A DNA stretch of 64,000 nt from Acinetobacter radioresistens DSM 6976 = NBRC 102413 = CIP 103788 (GCF_006757745.1 NZ_AP019740.1:434001-498000), one strand, 5' to 3'; shown: positions 45,343 to 55,811, counted from the first letter of the stretch. Translations and numbers: made by a program. The notes: generated by a model not told the origin, from the sequence alone.

Positions 45343-47532
45343 ATGAAACTTCAAATGCTCGCTTGTGCAGTTGCAGTGGCAACTGGGGGACTGTTCTTTT
45401 CACATGCCATTAGTCAGGCAACTGCTGCAACCAATCAAACGGCTGTTTCTTCTGTATCGCTTCAGCCGACCCAGGAACAGGCTCTGGTTTCACGTCAGTT
45501 GGCAACTTTGGTAGACCGTCAGCATTACTTAAATATGCGTCTTGATGCCCAGACATCCAATCGGATTCTGGAGATGTATCTGGACAGCCTTGATCCAGAC
45601 CATTCACTATTTCTACAGCCGGAAGTCGAGCAATATAAAAATAAATACGGTTCAAATTTTGGCGCATCCTTAAAGGCGGGAGATCTGTCTGGACCCTATA
45701 CAATTCATGCACAGTACCGTCAGCGTCTAGCTGCGTTTTACCAGTTCATGCTTAATGAACTTAAGAAACAGCAGAATTTGAAACAGCCGAATGTCTTCAT
45801 TGAAACGGACCGAGAGAAGGCACCTTATTTTAAAACAACTGCCGAGCAGCAAGATTTTTGGCGGAAAATGCTGGTGTCCCAGCTGATTAACCTGACTATC
45901 ACTAAAGAAGAAGAACTGGCCAAGCAAAAAGCGATTAAAGATAACCCGGAGCTGGCAAACGGCCAGGATCTTTCCAGTTTTGAGGACTTGTCCCCGGTTC
46001 AGACCCTCACCAAACGGTATACCCGTCAGCTGGAACGTATCAGTCGCATTAAGAGTGACGATGTGCTGGACAAAACCTTGAATGCTATGCTGGCAACTTA
46101 TGATCCGCACAGTAACTATTTCCCGCCAATTGATGCAATGGAGCTGAACCGTCAGACCACTTTACAGCTTGAAGGCATCGGGGTATCAATCCGGCCGGAA
46201 CGTGGTAATGAAGACTACACTAAAATTGAAACAATTGTAGAAGGTGGTCCGGCTGGTAAATCGGGACAAGTGAAATCTGGTGACCGAATTATCGGGGTGT
46301 CACAAGATGGCGGCAAAATGATTGACGTCATTGGTTGGCCAAGTGCAGAAATTGTTGGACTGATTCGAGGCAAGCGTGGCACCAAAGTAACCTTAAAGCT
46401 TTTAGGTAGTGGAGCTTCAATGGGACAGGCCCGTACCGTCACTTTAGTTCGTGATGTCATTCAGGAAGAAGATGCAGGAGTCCGTTCACGGACGGTTGAA
46501 ATCAACCGTGATGGTAAAAAACATGTGTTTGGTGTAATTGAAATTCCGTCATTCTACCTGAACTACCGCGCACGTCGTGCAGGTACGGAGTATCGCTCGG
46601 TTTCAGAGGATACCAATAATGCATTACGTGCACTTTCTGCTAAAAATGTAGAAGGAATAATTATTGATCTGCGCAATAATCCTGGAGGCTCACTAGAAGA
46701 AGTCGCACGTATGCTGGGTCAGGTCATCAAGGAAGGCCCGGTAGTGCAAATCCGTGATGGTAACGGTAATGTCAGCGTCTTTGAAGATAATGATGGTGGA
46801 TTACAAACCTATGCCGGCCCATTGGCGGTACTGGTCAATCTGGCTTCTGCTTCAGCAAGTGAAATCTATTCAGCAGCTATTCAGGATTATGAGCGTGGTA
46901 TTGTAATTGGCAGTACTACCACCGGTAAGGGGACTGCTCAAGTGCAGCTGGATACTCTGGCATATGGACAGGCTACACTGACACAGCGTAAATTCTACCG
47001 CGTTACAGGTGGCAGTACCCAGAATAAGGGTGTCATTCCTGATATTAAACTGGTCGATATTTATGATGAGGAATTTGGCGAGCGTAAAGCTAAAAATGCC
47101 TTAAAGTGGGATACTATTCCAACTGCACCTTTCAAGCGTGAAGGATCTATTCAGCCTTATGTTGCCCAACTGGCCCAGTTATCCAGCCAGCGCGTAAAGC
47201 TTGATCCACAATTTAAGTATCTGGATCAACGTAAAGCCATTTCCCAGGCCGGCAAAGAGAAAAAACAGCTTGCGCTGGACATTGATCAACGCAAGGCTGA
47301 GTTAAAGGATCTTGAACAGAAAACCTTGGCCGCTGAAAATGCCCGTCGCCAGATCGCAGGCCAGAAACCTTATGCTAATTGGGAAAGCTATCAGGCTTCA
47401 CTGGAAGCATTAGCAGAATCACGTGCCAAGATGAAAGCTACTCAACGCCCACCATTACCCGAGGAAGAAACCTTTGTTTCTGAAGCTGCAAATGTGCTTT
47501 TAGACTATGCCAAGTTAAAAGGTCAAGCTTAA
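45343..47532 (+). CDS. prc: Carboxy-terminal processing protease (tail-specific)
   Basis: Prc/Tsp is a periplasmic serine protease that trims or degrades proteins with nonpolar C-termini. Substrates include peptidoglycan hydrolases and FtsI in E. coli. The 729-residue precursor has a signal peptide (about 1-29), an N-terminal helical domain, a PDZ domain (about 250-345, GIGVSIRPERGNEDYTKI) and the S41 catalytic domain. The nucleophile is in LASASASEIYSAAI and the lysine in GSTTTGKGTAQ. A C-terminal DUF3340 region is rich in Lys/Glu coiled coil. Confidence 0.95.
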   Translation: MKLQMLACAVAVATGGLFFSHAISQATAATNQTAVSSVSLQPTQEQALVSRQLATLVDRQHYLNMRLDAQTSNRILEMYLDSLDPDHSLFLQPEVEQYKNKYGSNFGASLKAGDLSGPYTIHAQYRQRLAAFYQFMLNELKKQQNLKQPNVFIETDREKAPYFKTTAEQQDFWRKMLVSQLINLTITKEEELAKQKAIKDNPELANGQDLSSFEDLSPVQTLTKRYTRQLERISRIKSDDVLDKTLNAMLATYDPHSNYFPPIDAMELNRQTTLQLEGIGVSIRPERGNEDYTKIETIVEGGPAGKSGQVKSGDRIIGVSQDGGKMIDVIGWPSAEIVGLIRGKRGTKVTLKLLGSGASMGQARTVTLVRDVIQEEDAGVRSRTVEINRDGKKHVFGVIEIPSFYLNYRARRAGTEYRSVSEDTNNALRALSAKNVEGIIIDLRNNPGGSLEEVARMLGQVIKEGPVVQIRDGNGNVSVFEDNDGGLQTYAGPLAVLVNLASASASEIYSAAIQDYERGIVIGSTTTGKGTAQVQLDTLAYGQATLTQRKFYRVTGGSTQNKGVIPDIKLVDIYDEEFGERKAKNALKWDTIPTAPFKREGSIQPYVAQLAQLSSQRVKLDPQFKYLDQRKAISQAGKEKKQLALDIDQRKAELKDLEQKTLAAENARRQIAGQKPYANWESYQASLEALAESRAKMKATQRPPLPEEETFVSEAANVLLDYAKLKGQA

Positions 47533-47552
47533 AACACTAGGGTGTATCAGTG

Positions 47553-47579
47553 AAAAAAGCACGCTTCGGCGTGCTTTTT
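47553..47579 (+). terminator. Terminator of prc
   Basis: AAAAAGCACGC-TTCG-GCGTGCTTTTT, a UUCG-capped hairpin 20 bp past the stop. Confidence 0.9.
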
Positions 47580-47586
47580 ATATGAG

Positions 47587-47642
47587 CTGTCAGAAAACTG
47601 TCATGCCCTGATCATATTTCTGTCAAGCATGACTTCTATAGT
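47587..47642 (+). promoter_or_regulatory. Pho-box array and promoter of the GT4-PAP2 operon
   Basis: CTGTCAG (47587) and CTGTCAT (47598) are 11 bp apart and form a PhoB box. A third half-site CTGTCAA (47620) is 22 bp on, in the same phase. TATAGT (47637-47642) starts 17 nt after the first base of the last half-site. Confidence 0.75.
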
Positions 47643-47678
47643 GAATATATGAGAATAACTAGATCAGTCAGGTGACGT

Positions 47679-48956
47679 ATGTCTAATCCATACGCTACAG
47701 CCTTCAAGCAGCAGGATTTTCCAGAAAATTTCAGGTTCTATTTTAAAAACCAGCAGCTTAATCCTACCTCTGAAGTTGAGCTGATTCAGGGAATAGTCCG
47801 TCCACGCCTGAAAATTGCCTTGGTCACCGAAACTTGGCCACCCGAAATTAATGGCGTAGCTTTATCCTTGCTACAGCTTTGTAAAGGTCTGCAACAGCAA
47901 GGCCATAAAATTTTACTCATCCGGCCACATCAGCATCAATCATGTCCACATTTTACTCCCAACCGGGAATGTCTGGTGGTTTCGCAAGCGATTCCACGCT
48001 ATCCGGGACTGCATTTTGGCTGGCCCCAGTATTTAAAGGTCTCCCAGGCACTAGATGATTTCAAGCCTCATGTGGTGCATATTGTGACAGAAGGGCCGCT
48101 AGGATTAACAGCATTACAGGCGGCAAAGTCAGCTGGTATTCCTGTTTCAAGCGGTTTTCATTCTCCTTTTCAGGATTTTAGCCGTTTCTTTGATTTGGCT
48201 TTTCTGGTGAAACCTGTCCAGAAATATTTATGCTGGTTTCATAATAGTACCCAATTGACCTGTATACCCAGCAAGGATACCGAGCAGTTGCTAAAAGATA
48301 TGGGGGTCTCTTGCCCTTTAAAAGTGATCGCGCGTGGAGTAGATCCACAACAATTTAATCCGGAGAAACGCTCTGAGCAGTTGCGCAAAAGCTGGGGAGT
48401 AAATGCCGATACGAAAGTTCTGTTATATGTGGGGCGGCTTTCTCCTGAAAAAGAAGTGGATGTGCTGATTGAAAGTCATGCACGGCTCTATAGCAATAAA
48501 GAGTCATCACCTAAATTAGTCATTGTTGGCGATGGACCGGACCGTTTACGCTTACAAAAAATGGTCCAGAATTCGAATGTGATCTTTACTGGTAATCTAA
48601 GTGGAGAAGTATTGGCGACTACATACGCTAGTGCTGATGTATTTACTTTTGCCAGCCAGGTCGAAACATTTGGAAATGTAGTTTTAGAGGCAATGGCTAG
48701 CGGTTTACCTGTAATCGCTTATGATTATGCTTGTGCCCATGTATATGTTGAACACGGACAAACGGGGTGGCTCAGCCCTTTAAAAGATATAAATGGTTTA
48801 AGCAGGGCAATTGAGAACCTGCCTGAGAATGCTGTTTTAAGAACAATGGGCCTAAACGCCCGCAAGCGGGTTCAGCATGCAGGCTGGCAGCAGCCGGTAC
48901 AACAGCTTGAGCAGGCGCTCTACCAAGTCGTGCAGGAGTCCGTCATGACCACCTAG
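47679..48956 (+). CDS. GT4-family glycosyltransferase, likely lipid-modifying
   Basis: The 425-residue GT-B protein starts its first Rossmann domain with LKIALVTETWPPEINGVALS (about 44-63). The nucleotide-sugar domain has LLYVGRLSPEKEVDVLIESH and the acidic FASQVETFGNVVLEAMASGLPVIAY block. The WPPEINGVA start and HxxTEGPLG segment are shared with mannosyl-, glucosyl- and sulfoquinovosyl-diacylglycerol transferases. A Pho box precedes it and a PAP2 phosphatase follows 28 bp later, which together suggest phosphate-free glycolipid synthesis. Donor and acceptor are not determined. Confidence 0.82.
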   Translation: MSNPYATAFKQQDFPENFRFYFKNQQLNPTSEVELIQGIVRPRLKIALVTETWPPEINGVALSLLQLCKGLQQQGHKILLIRPHQHQSCPHFTPNRECLVVSQAIPRYPGLHFGWPQYLKVSQALDDFKPHVVHIVTEGPLGLTALQAAKSAGIPVSSGFHSPFQDFSRFFDLAFLVKPVQKYLCWFHNSTQLTCIPSKDTEQLLKDMGVSCPLKVIARGVDPQQFNPEKRSEQLRKSWGVNADTKVLLYVGRLSPEKEVDVLIESHARLYSNKESSPKLVIVGDGPDRLRLQKMVQNSNVIFTGNLSGEVLATTYASADVFTFASQVETFGNVVLEAMASGLPVIAYDYACAHVYVEHGQTGWLSPLKDINGLSRAIENLPENAVLRTMGLNARKRVQHAGWQQPVQQLEQALYQVVQESVMTT

Positions 48957-48984
48957 CATCCTTTTTCTAAAGAGGAGAATAATA

Positions 48985-49536
48985 ATGAGATTTAGAAATG
49001 CCAAAATTAGAATATTAGACCTTGATTTAAAAGGTTGCCTATATCTTAATCACTTTTCCCATTCACAGCGTATAGCCCTGTTTTTCAAAATAATCAGCCG
49101 GCTAGGCGATGGAGCTTTCTGGTATGTAATGCTGGCAGCTGTCTGGATGCTTAAAGGATTGGCTTATAGTCTGCAAATTATCTATTTATCATTGGGTGGG
49201 CTGCTTGGAACAGGTCTCTATAAATTCTTAAAATGTAAAACTACTCGACCCAGACCTTATCAGGTACATCAGGTCATCATTCTGGGTGAGCGCCCTCTGG
49301 ATCACTTCAGCTTTCCTTCAGGACATACGCTACATGCAGTATTGGCGACGGTAAGTTTGGGCTATGTACAGCCTGTACTCATGATACTTATGCTGCCTTT
49401 TACGGTATTGGTAGCTGTTTCACGCATGGTTCTAGGACTGCATTATCCGAGTGATGTACTGGTTGGCGCTATTCTGGGTGCAGGCGTTGCAGGAGTATTG
49501 ATCTACTGCGCTCCTTGGTTTGAGCTTATACTTTAA
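48985..49536 (+). CDS. PAP2-superfamily membrane phosphatase
   Basis: The 183-residue protein has about five membrane helices and all three PAP2 signatures: KCKTTRPRP (about 82-90), FPSGHTLHA (about 110-118) and SRMVLGLHYPSD (about 149-160). Members dephosphorylate phosphatidate, PG-phosphate, undecaprenyl-PP or lipid A. AGAGGAGAA gives a strong ribosome site. It follows a glycosyltransferase under a Pho box, so production of diacylglycerol as glycosyl acceptor is the natural inference. Confidence 0.85.
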   Translation: MRFRNAKIRILDLDLKGCLYLNHFSHSQRIALFFKIISRLGDGAFWYVMLAAVWMLKGLAYSLQIIYLSLGGLLGTGLYKFLKCKTTRPRPYQVHQVIILGERPLDHFSFPSGHTLHAVLATVSLGYVQPVLMILMLPFTVLVAVSRMVLGLHYPSDVLVGAILGAGVAGVLIYCAPWFELIL

Positions 49537-49623
49537 GTTATAAGTTTTTATGTCCAGACTATCTCTACCCAGATGGAATTGATAAAGTAGCGTAACAGTA
49601 AATAAATGATGGAAACTTGGATT

Positions 49624-49824
49624 ATGGGCTTACGCTGGACAGATACCATTGATATTGCCATTGAGCTCTCTGAAGCACACCCTGAAGTGGACCCACAATG
49701 GGTGCGCTTTACTGACCTGCATGCCTGGGTTTGTGCATTACCTGAGTTTAGTGATAATCCAGAAAAATCAAATGAAGGACTACTTGAAGCGATTCAAATG
49801 GCCTGGATTGATGAAGTCCGCTAA
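49624..49824 (+). CDS. iscX: Fe-S assembly adaptor IscX
   Basis: IscX (YfhJ) is a small acidic protein that binds IscS and modulates Fe-S cluster assembly. The frame is open from 49606, but the ATG at 49624 gives MGLRWTDTIDIAIELSEAHP and the standard 66 residues. The VRFTDLHAWVCALPEF block and the terminal AIQMAWIDEVR are diagnostic. The gene is separate from any isc operon in this window and lies just upstream of ndk. Confidence 0.95.
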   Translation: MGLRWTDTIDIAIELSEAHPEVDPQWVRFTDLHAWVCALPEFSDNPEKSNEGLLEAIQMAWIDEVR

Positions 49825-49938
49825 AAATAGCTAAAAAAACCTAAACTTTTTACATATTCAAAGCTGCTTATCGCGTATGACCTCAGGTATAATGCGCCAA
49901 ATTTTTTGACGTTTAAATTTTCAGTTAAGGAGCCAATC

Positions 49939-50370
49939 ATGGCAGTTGAACGTACTCTATCTATTGTTAAGCCAGATGCAGTAGCTAAAAACCACATCGG
50001 TGATATTTTTGCTCGTTTTGAAAAAGCTGGCCTAAAAATCGTTGCAACTAAAATGAAACACCTGACTCAAGCTGAAGCTGAAGGCTTCTATGCTGAACAT
50101 AAAGAACGCGGTTTCTTTGGTGACCTGGTTGCATTCATGACTTCTGGTCCAGTAGTTGTATCTGTACTTGAAGGTGAAAATGCAGTGCTTGCTCACCGTG
50201 ACATTCTAGGTGCCACTAACCCGAAAGAAGCAGCTCCTGGTACTATCCGTGCAGATTTCGCAACTTCTATTGATGAAAATGCTGCTCACGGTTCAGACTC
50301 AGTTGCATCTGCTGAGCGTGAAATTGCTTACTTCTTTGCTGACAACGAGATCTGCCCACGCACTCGTTAA
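49939..50370 (+). CDS. ndk: Nucleoside diphosphate kinase
   Basis: Ndk equilibrates nucleoside di- and triphosphates through a phosphohistidine. The ATG at 49939 with AAGGAG seven bases upstream gives [15 protein letters not shown] and 143 residues. The catalytic histidine lies in [20 protein letters not shown] (near residue 117). It closes with a strong terminator. Confidence 0.98.
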   Translation: MAVERTLSIVKPDAVAKNHIGDIFARFEKAGLKIVATKMKHLTQAEAEGFYAEHKERGFFGDLVAFMTSGPVVVSVLEGENAVLAHRDILGATNPKEAAPGTIRADFATSIDENAAHGSDSVASAEREIAYFFADNEICPRTR

Positions 50371-50382
50371 TTGACAGCATTT

Positions 50383-50420
50383 AAACCAGATAAGTGTTAT
50401 TATACTTATCTGGTTTTTTT
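50383..50420 (+). terminator. Terminator of ndk
   Basis: AAACCAGATAAGT pairs with ACTTATCTGGTTT, followed by a T-run. Confidence 0.9.
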
Positions 50421-50492
50421 ATTCTCTAAAGAATTTATTGCTTGAATATTGAGCAACTCCCATTGATCTCTGACATGAGTTAGGTAATACAC

Positions 50493-51728
50493 ATGAGTTC
50501 TGAAGTGGTCGTTTCATCTCCGTCAACAGATGAACAACAGCCTTCACCTGCTACTCAAGCCTCAAATAGTGCGCTGAAAAAGGTGAATCTGCTGGGCATG
50601 TCTCGTGCTGAGCTGGAAAATTTTTTCGAAAAGCTTGGAGAGAAAAAGTTCCGTGCCGGTCAGGTGATGAAATGGATGCATCAATATTTTGTGACCGACT
50701 TTGCCGAGATGACCAATATCTCTGGAAAGCTGCGTGCCAAGCTAGAACAGTTATGTGAAATCAAGGCACCTGAAGTGGTGCACCGTCATTATTCTAAAGA
50801 CGGTACGCGTAAATGGGTTTTTCGTGTTGGAGATGGCACAGGCTCACTGGTAGAAACCGTACTGATTCCAGCAGAAGATAAGACCGGTTTGCGCAAAACC
50901 CTATGTATTTCTTCACAGGTCGGTTGTGCTTTGGACTGCTCGTTTTGCTCTACCGGTAAACAGGGTTTTCAGCGTGACTTAACACCTGATGAAATTATCG
51001 GGCAGTTATGGGTAGCTAACCAGTCTTATATGGAAGATGTACCGGTAGCTGAACGCACCCGCTCCGTGACCAATGTGGTCATGATGGGAATGGGCGAACC
51101 GCTTTTAAACTATGATGCGGTTTTAAGCTCCATGCATATTATGCTGGATGATTTTGCTTATGGGATGTCCAAGCGCCGTGTCACATTGTCGACTTCAGGT
51201 GTAGTGCCTAAAATTGACCAGCTGGCACAGGATATTGATGTAGCCCTGGCAATTTCTTTACATGCGCCAAATGATGAACTGCGTAATGAGCTGGTTCCCA
51301 TCAATAAAAAGTATCCGTTGGCGCAGCTGATTGCTGCCTGTCAGCGTTACATCAATAAAGATGGCAATGAAAGTGCACGCAAACACGTTACGATTGAATA
51401 TGTCATGCTGGACGGGGTAAATGACTCACTTGAGCATGCCCAGCAGATGATCAGGCTGTTAAAGAACCTGCCAAGCAAAATTAACCTCATACCGTTTAAT
51501 CCGTTCCCGCATGCTCCTTATGGCCGCTCTAGCCGCAACCGTATTATTGCTTTTCAAAAAGCTTTGTCGGATGCGGGTTTTGTGTGTACGATTCGTCAGA
51601 CTCGTGGTGATGATATCGATGCAGCCTGCGGCCAGCTGGTGGGACAGGTTGCGGACCGTACCCGTCGTGCTGAACAATGGAAAAAGAAAGTAGCAGAGCG
51701 CAATGAAATTATGCGCTCTCATGGATAG
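50493..51728 (+). CDS. rlmN: Dual-specificity RNA methyltransferase RlmN
   Basis: RlmN is a radical-SAM enzyme that methylates C2 of A2503 in 23S rRNA and A37 in some tRNAs. The 411-residue protein has the cluster motif [11 protein letters not shown] (cysteines near residues 145-152), [14 protein letters not shown] and the mechanistic cysteine near the C-terminal [21 protein letters not shown]. The Ser/Gln-rich first 30 residues are variable. Confidence 0.97.
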   Translation: MSSEVVVSSPSTDEQQPSPATQASNSALKKVNLLGMSRAELENFFEKLGEKKFRAGQVMKWMHQYFVTDFAEMTNISGKLRAKLEQLCEIKAPEVVHRHYSKDGTRKWVFRVGDGTGSLVETVLIPAEDKTGLRKTLCISSQVGCALDCSFCSTGKQGFQRDLTPDEIIGQLWVANQSYMEDVPVAERTRSVTNVVMMGMGEPLLNYDAVLSSMHIMLDDFAYGMSKRRVTLSTSGVVPKIDQLAQDIDVALAISLHAPNDELRNELVPINKKYPLAQLIAACQRYINKDGNESARKHVTIEYVMLDGVNDSLEHAQQMIRLLKNLPSKINLIPFNPFPHAPYGRSSRNRIIAFQKALSDAGFVCTIRQTRGDDIDAACGQLVGQVADRTRRAEQWKKKVAERNEIMRSHG

Positions 51729-51752
51729 ATAAACCTGAGAGGAGAAAAGCAG

Positions 51753-52556
51753 TTGAGAAAGCCGGTGTATAAAACATTTGTATTACTTACAGTGACTTTG
51801 TCGGCCTTGCTTGTTACTGCTTGCCAGACTCCTGATACCCTCAGTAAGGATCCAGAAAAGGCAGTCAAGGTTCGAACCCAGCTGGCAGCGGAATATATTA
51901 AATCGGGTGATCTGGATGCTGCTAAACGGGCACTAGACCAGGCACTTGAAGTTGATTCCAGAGACGCCACTGCGAACATGATGATGGGAGTACTGCTCCA
52001 GCAAGAGGGGAGTCAGCTAAATCTGGACAAGGCTGAGAGTTATTTCAGACGCTCTATTTCAATTGAGCCTAAAAATGCACAGGCGCGTAATAATTATGGC
52101 GCCTATTTGTACCAGATCGGTCGTTATAAAGATGCGATCGAACAACTGGAAATTGCTGGTGCAACTTTAGGCTATGAGCAGCGTTACCAGGCGCTTGAAA
52201 ATCTGGGACGAATTTATCTTAAGCTCGGCAATGTTGCGAATGCTGAAAAAACATTCAAACAGGCATTGCAAGCTAACCGCGATTCTTCCATTTCAATGTT
52301 AGAGTTAGCGGAAATTTTCTATTTGCGGCAACAGATTCCTGCTGCTACACAGCTTTATGAACAATATGTGCGTCGTGTAGGGCAAAAGAATCAGGGTGCG
52401 CGTGCTCTTTGGATCGGAATTCGAATTGCGCGTGCCAATGATGATAAAATGGGAACACAAGTTTTGGTGAACCAGTTACGTGCCTTGTTCCCGGACAGCC
52501 AAGAATATCAACGTTATTTGCAATTACAGCACAGTACTGAGGCCGTATGGAAGTAA
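51753..52556 (+). CDS. pilF: Type IV pilus assembly lipoprotein PilF/PilW
   Basis: PilF is the outer-membrane pilotin that helps PilQ secretin assembly. The 267-residue precursor starts at TTG with AGGAGA nine bases upstream. The signal ends in ALLVTAC (Cys25). About six TPR units follow, for example AAEYIKSGDLDAAKRALDQAL and ARNNYGAYLYQIGRYKDAIEQL. The gene overlaps rodZ by 10 nt, in the order found across Pseudomonadales. Confidence 0.92.
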   Translation: MRKPVYKTFVLLTVTLSALLVTACQTPDTLSKDPEKAVKVRTQLAAEYIKSGDLDAAKRALDQALEVDSRDATANMMMGVLLQQEGSQLNLDKAESYFRRSISIEPKNAQARNNYGAYLYQIGRYKDAIEQLEIAGATLGYEQRYQALENLGRIYLKLGNVANAEKTFKQALQANRDSSISMLELAEIFYLRQQIPAATQLYEQYVRRVGQKNQGARALWIGIRIARANDDKMGTQVLVNQLRALFPDSQEYQRYLQLQHSTEAVWK

Positions 52557-53350
52557 ATCCTAATTCACAGCAACCTACTGGTTCTAGCTCTAACGTAGCG
52601 CCGAATGCGTTAGGAAATGTTCAACGTCCTGGTGAGTATTTACGCCATATCCGTATTGCAAAAAACCTTGAACTTGAAACTGTGGCGGCTGACCTTAAAA
52701 TACCTTTAAAGACTTTGAAGGCGCTTGAGCAGGATGATTATAAAACCCTGCCTGAGGCAGCATTTATTAAAGGTTATTACCGCTCTTATGCTAAATATCT
52801 GGGTACGGATGCAACTGCTATTATCCAGCGGTTTGATGAGATTTATGCCAATGATACCGGCCTGCTGCCAAATCATGCACTGAATAACTCCCCGATTAAA
52901 ATTATGGGTAAACTGCCTGGTTCTAACAGTGACCGTAACCGGAAATGGATAAAACGGGCTATTGTGGCAGCTGTGATTCTACTGCTAGTCTGGCTGGTGG
53001 TGGCTGCTATCCAGAACTGGACATCAGGTAAAAAGGACGAAACTGAGCGTCCAGCTGTAGCCCAGTCAGAGGTTCAGGTTGTTGATCTGGATAACAGTCC
53101 GAATGCAGCAGCATCTGGTGATCAGCTGGTCTTGAATTTTACCCGGCCTACCTCTGTTCATATAGTTGATGCGACAGGTAAGGTGCTGGCGACAGGACGT
53201 CAGGATTCCACCCTGACACTAAGCGGTGAAAGCCCATATCAGATCCGTCTTGATGATGCGACCGCAGTATCACTCAGTTTAAATAGTGAGCAGATTTCAT
53301 TGTCTCCATATACGGTGAACGGAAAAGCAGAATTCCGTTTGTCTCGCTAA
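52547..53350 (+). CDS. rodZ: RodZ-like helix-turn-helix membrane protein
   Basis: RodZ links MreB to the cell-wall machinery. The 267-residue protein has a cytoplasmic HTH domain (about 28-95, GEYLRHIRIAKNLELETVAADL and FIKGYYRSYAKYLG), a single membrane helix (about 143-163) and a periplasmic DUF4115 beta domain (about 190-265). The topology and the pilF/ispG neighbours are those of RodZ. The protein is a little shorter than the E. coli one. Confidence 0.9.
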   Translation: MEVNPNSQQPTGSSSNVAPNALGNVQRPGEYLRHIRIAKNLELETVAADLKIPLKTLKALEQDDYKTLPEAAFIKGYYRSYAKYLGTDATAIIQRFDEIYANDTGLLPNHALNNSPIKIMGKLPGSNSDRNRKWIKRAIVAAVILLLVWLVVAAIQNWTSGKKDETERPAVAQSEVQVVDLDNSPNAAASGDQLVLNFTRPTSVHIVDATGKVLATGRQDSTLTLSGESPYQIRLDDATAVSLSLNSEQISLSPYTVNGKAEFRLSR

Positions 53351-53372
53351 TTCGCAACAGTAGAGCGATGCA

Positions 53373-54488
53373 ATGATTGAAAATCCGATTAAACGCCGGC
53401 CGACACGTAAAATCCGTGTCGGTTCAGTGTATGTGGGAGGTGATGCTCCCATCAGTATCCAGAGTATGACCAATACCGAAACCTGTGATGTGGCTGCAAC
53501 AGTTGCACAGATTCAGCGCTGTGTAGATGTTGGAGCGGATATCATGCGGGTTTCAGTGCCAAGTATGGAAGCGGCAAAGGCATTTGGTGAAATCCGTAAG
53601 CAAGTAAGTGTGCCTTTGGTGGCTGACATTCACTTTGACTATAAAATTGCCTTGGCTGTTGCTGATTTTGGCGCAGATTGCCTGCGTATTAATCCTGGAA
53701 ATATTGGTTCTGAAGCCAAAATCCGTGAAGTAGTCGCTGCAGCCAGACATCATGATATCTCTATGCGTATTGGAGTAAATGCTGGTTCACTGGAAAAGGA
53801 CATTCAGAAAAAATATGGTGAACCGACCGGGCAGGCATTGCTTGAGTCAGCGATGCGCCATATTGACATTCTTGATCGCCTGAATTTTCAGGAGTTTAAA
53901 GTTTCGGTTAAAGCTTCTAATGTATTTCTGACTATGGATGCTTATCGCCTCTTGTCACAGCAGATTGATAATCCGCTGCATCTAGGTGTGACTGAGGCAG
54001 GTGTCTACCGGACAGGCTCTGTCAAATCCGCCATTGCGCTAGGCGGTTTGTTAATGGAAGGCATCGGAGATACCATGCGTATTTCCCTGGCGGCTGAACC
54101 TGAAGAAGAAATTAAAATCGGTTTTGATATTTTAAAATCGCTCAGTCTGCGCTCCAATGGTATCAACTTTATTGCCTGTCCAAGCTGCTCACGTCAGGAA
54201 TTCAACGTGATTAAAGTTATGCAGGCTTTAGAGGAGCGTCTGGAAGATATCCGTACACCTATGGATGTTTCCGTAATTGGCTGTAAGGTCAATGGTCCGG
54301 GCGAGGCTAAAGAAGCCGATATTGGTGTAGTGGGTGCAAGTCCACGTTCACTGGTGTACCGTAATGGTGAAAAAAGTCATTTAATTGATACCAATCAGCT
54401 GGTTGATGAAATCGAAACTATGGTTCGTCAACGTGTTTCCGAGCTTGAAGAAGCTAAATCTAAAGAGATCATTCGTAGTTCATCATGA
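53373..54488 (+). CDS. ispG: 4-hydroxy-3-methylbut-2-enyl diphosphate synthase
   Basis: IspG converts MEcPP to HMBPP in the MEP isoprenoid pathway with a [4Fe-4S] cluster. The 371-residue protein has the TIM barrel start [15 protein letters not shown], the [13 protein letters not shown] block and cluster cysteines in [12 protein letters not shown] and [16 protein letters not shown]. It overlaps hisS by 4 nt. Confidence 0.97.
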   Translation: MIENPIKRRPTRKIRVGSVYVGGDAPISIQSMTNTETCDVAATVAQIQRCVDVGADIMRVSVPSMEAAKAFGEIRKQVSVPLVADIHFDYKIALAVADFGADCLRINPGNIGSEAKIREVVAAARHHDISMRIGVNAGSLEKDIQKKYGEPTGQALLESAMRHIDILDRLNFQEFKVSVKASNVFLTMDAYRLLSQQIDNPLHLGVTEAGVYRTGSVKSAIALGGLLMEGIGDTMRISLAAEPEEEIKIGFDILKSLSLRSNGINFIACPSCSRQEFNVIKVMQALEERLEDIRTPMDVSVIGCKVNGPGEAKEADIGVVGASPRSLVYRNGEKSHLIDTNQLVDEIETMVRQRVSELEEAKSKEIIRSSS

Positions 54489-55780
54489 GTTCAATTGTCG
54501 CAATCAAAGGTTTTAATGACATTCTTCCAGCACAGACCCCGGCCTGGAGACGTCTAGAGCAGCATCTGTCATCTTTGATGGATGCATATGGCTATCAACA
54601 AATCCGTTTGCCGATAGTTGAACAGACGAATCTGTTTAAACGTTCGATCGGTGATGCAACCGATATTGTTGAAAAAGAGATGTATACATTTCTGGACAAA
54701 GGTAATCCGCCGGAGTCTCTGACATTACGTCCTGAAGGAACGGCAGGCTGTGTGCGTGCAATGCTTGAGCATAACCTGCTGCGCGGAGCGACGCCTCGTG
54801 TGTGGTATATCGGTCCGATGTTCCGTTATGAAAAACCGCAAAAAGGCCGCTATCGTCAGTTTCATCAGTTTGGGGTCGAAACTTTTGGTGTAGCAACGCC
54901 AGATATGGATGCAGAGCTGATTCTGATGACTGCACGTCTGTGGAAACGTATGGGGGTGGCAGACAAAGTTCAGTTAGAGCTAAATACCTTGGGTGAAGCT
55001 GATGAACGTGCAGCTTATCGTGCAGCACTGGTCGGATTTCTAGAATCACATAAAGCAGATCTGGATGAAGATTCACAGCGCCGTTTAACCACGAATCCCT
55101 TGCGAATTCTGGATTCCAAAGATGCTAAAACTCAATCTATTTTAGAAAATGCGCCAAAACTTCATGACTTTATGGGTGAGGAAACATTGGCGCACTTTAA
55201 CCTGTTGCAACAGTATTTGACTGATGCAGGCATTAGTTTTGTCATTAATCAAAAGTTGGTACGGGGTCTCGACTATTACAACAAAACTGTCTTTGAATGG
55301 ACCACCACTCATTTAGGCTCACAGGGCACAGTGTGTGCCGGCGGCCGTTATGACGGTTTAGTAGGCCAGCTTAAAGGTAAAGCAGACCAGTCTGTACCGG
55401 CTGTGGGTTTTGCTATGGGAATGGAACGTTTATTACTTCTGCTTGAACAGGTTGAAGATAATACTGCCGTGCGTGACTGCGAGATATTCTTGCTGGCAGA
55501 ACCTGCTTATCAGGGGAAAGTCCTAGTCATGGCAGAACAGTTCCGTAACCAGTTTGAGGCAGCTAACAGTCCATTCCGCCTAAAAACCGGATCACAGGGC
55601 AGCATGAAAAGCCAAATGAAAAAGGCCGATCAGTCTGGAGCAATTTTTGCCGTGATTCTGGGGCAGCGCGAATGGGAAAACCGGAAGCTGACAGTAAAAC
55701 GTCTGGAAAATGCAGAGCAGGTTGAAGTTGAAATAGATAATCTTACGCCGTACCTGATTGAACAGCTTGCCTCCGAATAA
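54485..55780 (+). CDS. hisS: Histidine-tRNA ligase
   Basis: HisS charges tRNA-His. The 431-residue class II synthetase shows motif 1 around [20 protein letters not shown] and motif 2 [19 protein letters not shown]. The histidine-specific blocks are [15 protein letters not shown] and [12 protein letters not shown]. The C-terminal anticodon domain spans about 335-431. Confidence 0.97.
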   Translation: MSSIVAIKGFNDILPAQTPAWRRLEQHLSSLMDAYGYQQIRLPIVEQTNLFKRSIGDATDIVEKEMYTFLDKGNPPESLTLRPEGTAGCVRAMLEHNLLRGATPRVWYIGPMFRYEKPQKGRYRQFHQFGVETFGVATPDMDAELILMTARLWKRMGVADKVQLELNTLGEADERAAYRAALVGFLESHKADLDEDSQRRLTTNPLRILDSKDAKTQSILENAPKLHDFMGEETLAHFNLLQQYLTDAGISFVINQKLVRGLDYYNKTVFEWTTTHLGSQGTVCAGGRYDGLVGQLKGKADQSVPAVGFAMGMERLLLLLEQVEDNTAVRDCEIFLLAEPAYQGKVLVMAEQFRNQFEAANSPFRLKTGSQGSMKSQMKKADQSGAIFAVILGQREWENRKLTVKRLENAEQVEVEIDNLTPYLIEQLASE

Positions 55781-55811
55781 GCCGAGAATATAAACAAAAA
55801 AGGATAATCAC

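Noticed and set aside
54636..55076. 146-codon minus-strand ORF within hisS
   Set aside because: It is antisense to conserved hisS motifs 1 and 2 with no recognisable protein features.
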